From contig MSJH02000483.1 in NCBI GenBank assembly GCA_001931875.2, forward strand, positions 1 to 13,205: a DNA stretch of 13,205 nt, read 5' to 3'. The notes beneath the pieces are model-generated. The model did not search any database. It saw nothing but the letters and a program-made list of their open reading frames with translations, and was not told the origin of the DNA. How positions within the stretch are numbered: position 1 is the first letter of the stretch; each line of letters opens with the position of its first letter. Both the position numbers and the translations under genes were made by a program. Origin of the DNA: Byssochlamys sp. IMV 00236 (Eukaryota; Ascomycota; Eurotiomycetes; Eurotiales; Thermoascaceae). Of this stretch, positions 8,002-13,205 are shown in pieces.

Positions 8002-10192
8002 CGCGTTGATGAACCATTCTATCCGCTCCAAATATCAGTTGCCACGGAAAGTCAATCATCATCCTCACAACCTCCAGTCGCTCTTAGTAAAGAAGTGCGT
8101 GATAAACTATTTCTTGCAGGTAGGCATATTCTATTTTTCGCTAAACAAGGGTTTGGCTACTTAATTCCTTTCTATTATAGATTTTTTTGATTTGGAACCT
8201 CCTTGCGATTGGAACGTAATTCATTATCTCAACAAACTTGTGCAAAAAAACCCGGCTATTAGTGCACGCCCAGGGAATAAAGCTCTATATGACGATGCTG
8301 ATCTGATGCTAAAGCATGTTGTTCCAGGTACCGTTGCGGAGACAATGCTCAGACAGATGACTCGTTCGCAAATGGTAAAAAAAAACATTATAAAATAGTA
8401 CGAATAAACGCATTTACAAAATAGTGTTACTTGTATAGACCGCAACAAGCAAGCAGATAGTCAGCAAGTTCTGGAAGACAAAACCTACCATCGCGTCTAA
8501 TAAAATTGAATATGATGCCCAAAAGGTAAAAAAAAAAAATACAAAACAATACAATATAAAAAGCCATTCTATTAACTTTAACTATTGTTCAGAAACGTAT
8601 GTAAAGCCAAATGGCCGAAGAAGTAGTAGACGAGATGCAAAATCAACGTCGCAAGAGAACGTATGTAAACGATACCGATGAAGAGGATAATCAAGAAGAA
8701 AACAGTGGCATTGAGGAAGGTGCCGAAGAGATAGAAGATATCTGGATCGGCTGGAAGAAACTCTTGAAAGGCCTACAAGAAACTGCTACACTTTCGTTCT
8801 TAAGGTAAGTTAAAGTTGAGACACTTGCTCAAAGACTGACAAGCGTGTCGAATTTTAGCCCTGAAAGACACGACATTATTTGGTGCGGTAAAGAGTTGCG
8901 ACGTCGCCCTCTCTTCCCGGCCGATATGTATGAACGTCTCATTAACAAGAACATAAGCATCGATTTGAAAGTTGTAGATCGACTGTTCCAGCCAGCAGTT
9001 TTGCAGGCAACAGATGCAGTAAGATTTAATACATTTAGATGAGTAGGGCGATATTAATGTTGCATAATATGCAAATAGATTGATCTTGAGGGATTTAAAA
9101 GTGGAATTGAGAATCTCAGATCTATTGTTACCACAACCAGTGCTGCTGAGAAAGCATTAGTTAACCGTTCCTTGGAACAAATGTAAGTTTCATCCCTTTA
9201 GCATTACCTATTCTCAACCAAAAAGAGAAAGAAAGGGACGTGTGTAAACTAACTAAACAGGATAATATAGTCTTGAGGTGATTGCAGGTGCAGGAAAGAC
9301 ACTTTCGTCATCAGAAGGATGTCTACGTTTTTACGTTGTCGACCCTCTGTTGCGAAATTGCAATGACTTCCTTCTGCAACACGGTCGCAGTGTGTTGTTT
9401 TTTCCGGGTGAGATCGAGCTTAACGCTATGACCATGCAATTACAAAGTCAAGGGATTACCGATGGACGTCTGAAATATAATGCAGATGGAAAGGTCTTGG
9501 TGGAGGACTTGTCGACAGAGATTTTACTGTCTGAAGTTTCTTCGTCATACGGCGAGAATTCCAAAGGCAAAACAAGCTTTGATCATCACAAGGCAATGTT
9601 TGGCCTCTTGGCCATGATAAGGACAATCGCCAGCCTGTACAAGTATGGCAGCTTTGAAACGTTCTCAAGACTAAAGCTCCATTTTGTCCATACGCACGAT
9701 AAGTTGATTCACACATTGTTTGATTCGGTTTTTGACTGTCGCCACCACTCCAAATAGACCGAGCAATTCGTCACTGGACGATGTCAACACCTGTTCCTGG
9801 CGTATACGTGATGAACAAAGAGCAGCGTGTTGGAGTCATTGATGAATTTCGCAAGCAGAAGAACAACACTGTGCACTTTGTGACCTTCACTCTTACGCTG
9901 GCTGTATGTATACCTATTCTTGCTTATTACGTATTTGGAGATACAGAATTAACCTACTTTTAACATCCCGTATCATATATAGAGTGCACTGGAAGAAACA
10001 ATGGGTATGCTGGATGTCTTGAAAGATGAGCATGATAAGAAAGAGACAGACCGGCGATTTGAAAAAAACGTCCCTTGCTCCTCGCTACTTGAGCTTGTAT
10101 GCCCTCAAATTGTCCGGCTAAACGAGAATAAGCACATGGTACAGATTGCTGATGACGGGCCAAAATCGCCAGTTTATATTCCAAATGCATAA
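8002..10192 (+). pseudogene. Unknown multi-exon fungal family, broken by stop and frameshift
   Basis: Eight exons can be traced: to 8119, 8181-8374, 8439-8525, 8593-8804, 8859-9018, 9079-9182, 9271-9903 and 9983-10192, all with GT-AG borders and matching phases, about 570 codons. Two lesions are present: an in-frame TAA (8602-8604) just after an acceptor, and a 1-bp deletion near 9735-9745. After the deletion the frame resumes with RAIRHWTMSTPVPGVYVMN. The total length fits exactly one lost base. No ATG lies in frame at the 5' end, which adjoins the transposon's right edge. Recognisable stretches are DFFDLEPPCDWNVIHYLNKL, an acidic segment, SPERHDIIWCGKELRRRP, NADGKV...EILLSEVSSSYG and SFDHHKAMFGLLAMI. 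I recall similar multi-copy proteins of unknown function in Mucorales. ADG followed 16 residues later by E-x-S after a hydrophobic strand recalls a PD-(D/E)XK nuclease core, but this is speculative. Confidence 0.65.
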
Positions 10193-10312
10193 ATAACTAT
10201 ACATATTTTGTATATATCTTATTTTTTAAAATTTAAAGCTATAGTAATAATTTATTCTTCATGATATACAGTAAAACAGTTTCTTGTCTTAGTAATGCAC
10301 AATAGAACTTAC

Positions 10313-10702
10313 CACTGTTGCGGCGAGCGGTGTTACACGCTCCAACATCAGCTGTTCTAAGATGCTTGAGCAATATTACTGAAGAAAAGTAATTGTCCAT
10401 ATAAACATTGAACTTCAAGCTGACTTGGGCAAGGGGAAGTTGCTCGACAAGCCATACGACCTTTTAACGACGGCCGTCAGTTAGCCGCCATCAGTACCAG
10501 CCAAGGTTTGAGCCTCGAGCTCCTTGCTCTTCTCAATTCTGGATTTGGGCAAGAAGGAGAAAGTGTACCCAGCATCACACAAACCAAGAATTTCGCACCC
10601 AACTGGTGCATGCTTGTTCTTGATTTTGTAGGTGTGAACGCTATGTCCTCTAAATCTGGCGATCGTCTCATATACAGTAGTATTTATTCTAGGAGGAATA
10701 AA
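10313..10702 (-). pseudogene. piggyBac-type transposase relic
   Basis: On the minus strand, one frame reads FIPPRINTTVYETIARFRGH, then SVHTYKIKNK and ILGLCDAGYTFSFLPKS. After a frameshift near 10470 a second frame reads VEQLPLAQVSLKFNVYMDNY, then FSSVILLKHLRTADVGACNT and ARRNSG. The order (GRS-like block, LCDAGY, VEQLP, VYMDNYFSS, GACxTxRxN) is that of the DDE_Tnp_1_7 (piggyBac) core. The second catalytic Asp (YMDN) is retained. The first, expected in a DE pair before the GRS-like block, is Tyr (VYE). A stop also lies in the first frame at its end. A GTAAGT donor at 10312-10307 may mark an intron, but no following exon is seen. It is a fragment of about 130 codons; the family normally has 500-600 residues. 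Confidence 0.75.
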
Positions 10703-11529
10703 TTATAAGCGATTCAGTATTCATAGACTCAGGAATACTACAGATATATACTGAATGATGATCAGAGCCTATCATGATATGAAATTACAGAAGAAAAGGA
10801 TGGCTCTATTGTTCATTCGTTGTCATCCTCTCATTCATCAATTTCCTCTTTCCCCGCTTTCTCTTCATCTTGGTTGCCAGAAAAATCGATACAAAGTTAT
10901 TTATTCGTACCAAAGTCATGCAAAAGCAACGAAGTACGGTACATTATAAGTTCTCGCTAAGCTTTTCAGAAAGCCTGTTCAAGGCTTGGTTAGTAGGGTG
11001 ATTTTGTGTATTAAAGTCCAAGAATTAAAGAATGAAAAGTAAAGAAGCAGTTTTCTTGAGTGAACAAAGTAAAATGAAGAAGTCTTTTAGTTTATTATAT
11101 GTATTCCAGAAGTGTATATCATTCATATTTACTTAGTAATAGGAGGGAGAAGGGTGTATAAGAATTTTGCAAGAATACATCTTGAACAAAAACGGGAAAA
11201 GGATAGTATATAACTTATAACCAGCCATTTGTGACCGACTTTTTCTTCTCAAAAACCGATGAATTTCCAGCAAAAACACTTCAGTGGCAAGAGCTGTCTG
11301 TTTTTTTTTTTACGAAAGTCAATAGTAGTGATATTGACATGTCAACCTGCAGTTCAAAAACGAGATCATCAGACTGCGTTTATTAAGGTGGAAGAAGTTT
11401 CTGTAAATTGACCATTTTCGGAATAAGTACATGTTAAGCATTATGGTTCCAAAATTTGGAGCAATTAAATCTACTTGGTTTTGCTGCTATGTTCTTTCGT
11501 TTTAAATAAAACAAATATATACATGTGTT
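10703..11529. other. AT-rich stretch without recognisable gene
   Basis: Upstream of the piggyBac relic the minus strand between 10750 and 10930 shows an acidic, stop-broken frame that could be the decayed N-terminal part of that protein, but it is not diagnostic. From 10950 to 11529 I find no coding character, RNA gene or repeat beyond short A/T runs. Confidence 0.45.
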
Positions 11530-11530
11530 G

Positions 11531-11720
11531 AGGGCTATATAAGAAGAAGTGATGACGCCGCGAGTAGAATAGAGAGAGAGAGGAGAATCGTCAATCCATC
11601 GAAAACTGTTGGTATCAAAAGCATTGGCTTTGCCGTAGTTAAATTTAGACCTATAATGAAGTGAGTAAAACCAAAATGCCTTATCGATTTACAAGAGGAG
11701 AGTGACAACTTCCCACTCCC
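11531..11720 (+). mobile_element. Possible LTR-retrotransposon 5' leader with primer-binding site
   Basis: A TATATAAG box at about 11536 is followed by a GA-rich leader and TGGTATCAAAAGC at 11610-11622. This differs only slightly from TGGTATCAGAGC, the common primer-binding site complementary to initiator methionine tRNA. The base before it is T, not the CA expected at an LTR end, so the site is degenerate or coincidental. Downstream, a frame with DEQLFIKAASEFLRRRAGF could be the start of gag. No second LTR or pol is present in the window. It is best read as a relic. Confidence 0.4.
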
Positions 11721-11894
11721 GGCTGGAGACGAACAATTGTTCATCAAGGCAGCCAGCGAATTTCTCCGGCGTAGGGCAGGGTTCAACCGTGCCATCCTCC
11801 CACAAAGACAATATACGGCTCCCACTCCCGGCTGGAGACGAACAATTGTTCATCAAGGCAGCCAGCGAATTTCTCCGGCGTAGGGCAGGGTTCA
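11711..11894. repeat. 75-bp perfect direct duplication, 109-bp period
   Basis: Positions 11711-11785 and 11820-11894 are identical over 75 bp (TCCCACTCCCGGCTGGAGAC ... GCAGGGTTCA) and are separated by 34 bp of unrelated sequence. In one frame the unit encodes LPAGDEQLFIKAASEFLRRR and AGF. The 109-bp period is not a multiple of three, so the second copy lies in another frame. The duplication is GC-richer than its surroundings and looks recent. Confidence 0.9.
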
Positions 11895-12180
11895 TGTGTA
11901 CAAAGCCTTGTGTTTTTCTTGCAGTATTCTTAACGTGTATACTTATCTTTAAAAGAGCACGAAATATTGACCTTGAAGAATTACGGCAACTTCTTAAAAG
12001 AAACTACAGTACTTGAAACGCCAAACCACCAATGACACTCTTATCCATGATACTTTTAAGATATGCAATAAAACTGTTTGGTGGAAAATTGTGTATAAGA
12101 TCAAAAATATAAACCATAGTTGCAAATGAAAAAAAATGAAAAAATAAACAAAAACGTGCGAAATTCTTTCGACGTCATCA

Positions 12181-12207
12181 TCCGTAATCAGAGGTCCGAT
12201 TTACGGA
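12181..12207. repeat. Short hairpin-forming inverted repeat
   Basis: TCCGTAA (12181-12187) and TTACGGA (12201-12207) are perfect inverted arms around a 13-bp loop. They end three bases before the broken inner end of the transposon fragment at 12211, so they may mark the flank or a junction. Confidence 0.5.
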
Positions 12208-12210
12208 CGC

Positions 12211-12496
12211 TCTTCACAACATTGCAAATCACTCTGTCAACAACTTTCAAAAATGCCTCAATAAAGAGCCGCTTTAATAAACCTTGAGATTAAACACGAA
12301 AATTGAGTGATGCAAAAGCGAACTTTGAAACGAACAAAAACGAACTTTGGAAGTGACAAAAGCGAAAATGAGCCCTTACCAAAACGAACTTTGGCCAATA
12401 AAGAAGCGAAAATTGGACTTTATAAAAACGAAAGTTAGTCGGAGATCAAAGCGAAATCAGCTCGTTGGAAAGCGAAAATTGGGGGTGGAGGCACTG
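12211..12496 (-). mobile_element. 286-bp transposon terminus, exact inverted copy of 6295-6580
   Basis: Read on the minus strand, this segment matches 6295-6580 base for base over 286 bp with no indel. It holds the complete terminal repeat and the last codons and stop of the DD34E transposase, then breaks off inside the coding region at 12211. The outer end stops at CAGTGC next to TA (12497-12498), as in the large element. The rest of the transposon is missing. It is a deletion derivative, a partial insertion, or one half of an element split by rearrangement. Confidence 0.93.
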
Positions 12497-12498
12497 TA

Positions 12499-12640
12499 CA
12501 GTGAACGCAGCATCAAATTGCGGGTTTAAAAAAAGTAAAGTGCGGGAAATAAATATTCAAAGTGCGGGTTTTTCACAACTCAAACTGCAGTTTTCTGTGA
12601 AATTAAATTGCGGGTATAATGCTAGGTAAAGCGAAGAGAA
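12499..12640. mobile_element. Terminal repeat of a second mariner-like element
   Basis: Immediately after the TA at 12497-12498 a new end begins, CAGTGAACGCAGC, followed by four TGCGGG motifs at 12519, 12541, 12563 and 12609 in AT-rich sequence. The design (CAGTG start at TA, dense subterminal motifs) parallels the neighbouring element but the motif differs. The other end and a transposase are not in the window, so the element probably extends past 13205 or is a fragment. Confidence 0.55.
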
Positions 12641-12690
12641 TTTTTATAACTAGATGGATTCTTTATTTCTACACTTTTCGAATTGATTAC

Positions 12691-12828
12691 AAGAGTACTA
12701 TATAAAAGCTTTCATATGCTGAATAAAAGATGTAAAGAGCTCAAAAGATTTAATGAAACAAACTTAGGCTGTTCTCGAGCAGAATTTTTCATCTGAACTG
12801 AAGTGGTATAAAAGGAAATTTTATTGAA
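12691..12828 (+). promoter_or_regulatory. Possible promoter upstream of the right-edge reading frame
   Basis: Two TATA-like boxes, TATATAAAAG at about 12700 and TATAAAAGG at about 12808, precede the minisatellite and the partial reading frame on the plus strand. This is suggestive only. Confidence 0.3.
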
Positions 12829-12836
12829 ATGGCGCG

Positions 12837-12968
12837 CTTTCTTTTCACGATTTTGCCTGGCTTTTTTTTTTCTTTTCACGATTTTGCCTGGCTTTTCTTT
12901 TCTTTTCACGATTTTGCCTGGCTTTTCTTTTTTCTTTTCACGATTTTGCCTGGCTTTTTTCTTTTCAG
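12837..12968. repeat. Pyrimidine-rich minisatellite, four copies
   Basis: The core CACGATTTTGCCTGGC occurs at 12846, 12877, 12907 and 12939, giving periods of 31, 30 and 32 bp. Spacers are CTTTT runs of varying length. The array ends in CTTTTCAGG at about 12961-12969, which has the form of a splice acceptor with a long polypyrimidine tract. Confidence 0.9.
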
Positions 12969-12977
12969 GATTCAAAT

Positions 12978-13205
12978 ATGTTTGTAATTTCAAGAGAACA
13001 AGCAATTTGCCTATTCTATGCGGTACCGTATAATAAAGAAAATGCAGAAAAGTACACCAAGAAGATTGATGAAATGGAGGATGTCGACATTTGCTATTCT
13101 AGAAACCAGAAAAAGCCAAGATTTCTTTGTACCAGAATAATTTATGCCAACTCATTTGATATTCATTTATACCCATCTGGAAGCCGACAAGAGAAAACTG
13201 ATGAA
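12978..13205 (+). CDS. Partial reading frame of unknown function, cut by window edge
   Basis: From ATG 12978 a frame of 76 codons runs without a stop to the last base. It begins MFVISREQAICLFYAVPYNK and later has DVDICYSRNQKKPRFLC and IIYANSFDIHLYPSG. The composition is protein-like (mixed charged and hydrophobic residues), but I recognise no family. A splice acceptor-like CTTTTCAG ends 9 nt before the ATG, so it may be an internal exon whose true start lies upstream. It could be the gene carried by the second mariner-like element or a host gene into which the element end inserted. Confidence 0.45.
   Translation, partial: MFVISREQAICLFYAVPYNKENAEKYTKKIDEMEDVDICYSRNQKKPRFLCTRIIYANSFDIHLYPSGSRQEKTDE

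Noticed and set aside
9278..9310. VIAGAGKT looks like a P-loop (Walker A) motif
   Set aside because: There is no Walker B or other NTPase motif downstream, and the hydrophobic strand/helix context expected around a P-loop is weak; it is likely chance.
11535..11895. Minus-strand frames of 96 and 68 codons over the direct duplication
   Set aside because: They exist because the same 75-bp unit is read twice; they have no family resemblance and no start context, and the plus-strand reading is at least as plausible.
12347..12529. 60-codon frame MEVTKAKMSPYQNELWPIKK shared with the 6.3-kb element
   Set aside because: It is translation of the motif-rich terminal repeat; its presence in both places reflects the duplicated repeat, not a gene.
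12837..12968. CRISPR-like repeat array
   Set aside because: The spacers are only variable CTTTT runs rather than unique sequences, and the context is eukaryotic; it is a minisatellite.
12712..13005. Lys/Arg-rich 97-codon minus-strand frame
   Set aside because: The basic sequence is simply the translated complement of the pyrimidine-rich minisatellite.

Overview
The window looks like an AT-rich nuclear segment from a Mucoromycota fungus (Mucorales-like). Three things point there: very short GT-AG introns of about 48-55 nt in the recognisable host genes, one with a perfect TACTAAC branch site; a fungal TUP1-type co-repressor; and several decayed transposon families whose proteins resemble those I know from mucoralean genomes. 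The genus cannot be set from sequence alone.

Layout: 202-2396 (+) is a complete seven-exon TUP1-type WD40 co-repressor of 627 codons. From 2934 to 4087 (+) lies a stack of relics: a Tc1/DDE_3 transposase C-terminus, a LINE reverse-transcriptase C-terminal fragment, and a ricin-B-type beta-trefoil pseudogene with three in-frame stops and no indels. 4109-4489 (-) is the C-terminal two thirds of a MoaC protein of molybdenum cofactor synthesis, with no visible start. 4500-5595 is largely unassigned, with faint decayed coding stretches. 5596-6101 (-) is a complete four-exon cytochrome c oxidase subunit VIa gene (COX13). 6295 to about 7981 is a Tc1/mariner/IS630-type DNA transposon carrying a decayed DD34E transposase. 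8002-10192 (+) is an eight-exon gene of unknown function, broken by one stop codon and one 1-bp deletion and apparently cut at its 5' end by the transposon. 10313-10702 (-) is a piggyBac transposase relic. 11531-11894 resembles an LTR-retrotransposon leader with a 75-bp direct duplication. 12211-12496 is a perfect 286-bp inverted copy of the left end of the 6.3-kb transposon. It lies end to end, separated by a TA, with the terminus of a second mariner-like element (12499 onward). The right edge has a 4-copy pyrimidine-rich minisatellite and an open reading frame that runs out of the window.

The two intact genes are ordinary housekeeping and regulatory genes: glucose/stress-type repression and respiration. 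They sit in a transposon graveyard with at least five element classes. No clear new multi-gene system is visible. The points most worth a second look are the perfectly preserved 286-bp terminus whose parent transposase is dead, the unknown multi-exon family at 8.0-10.2 kb with a possible PD-(D/E)XK-like core, and the truncated MoaC that lacks one expected active-site lysine.
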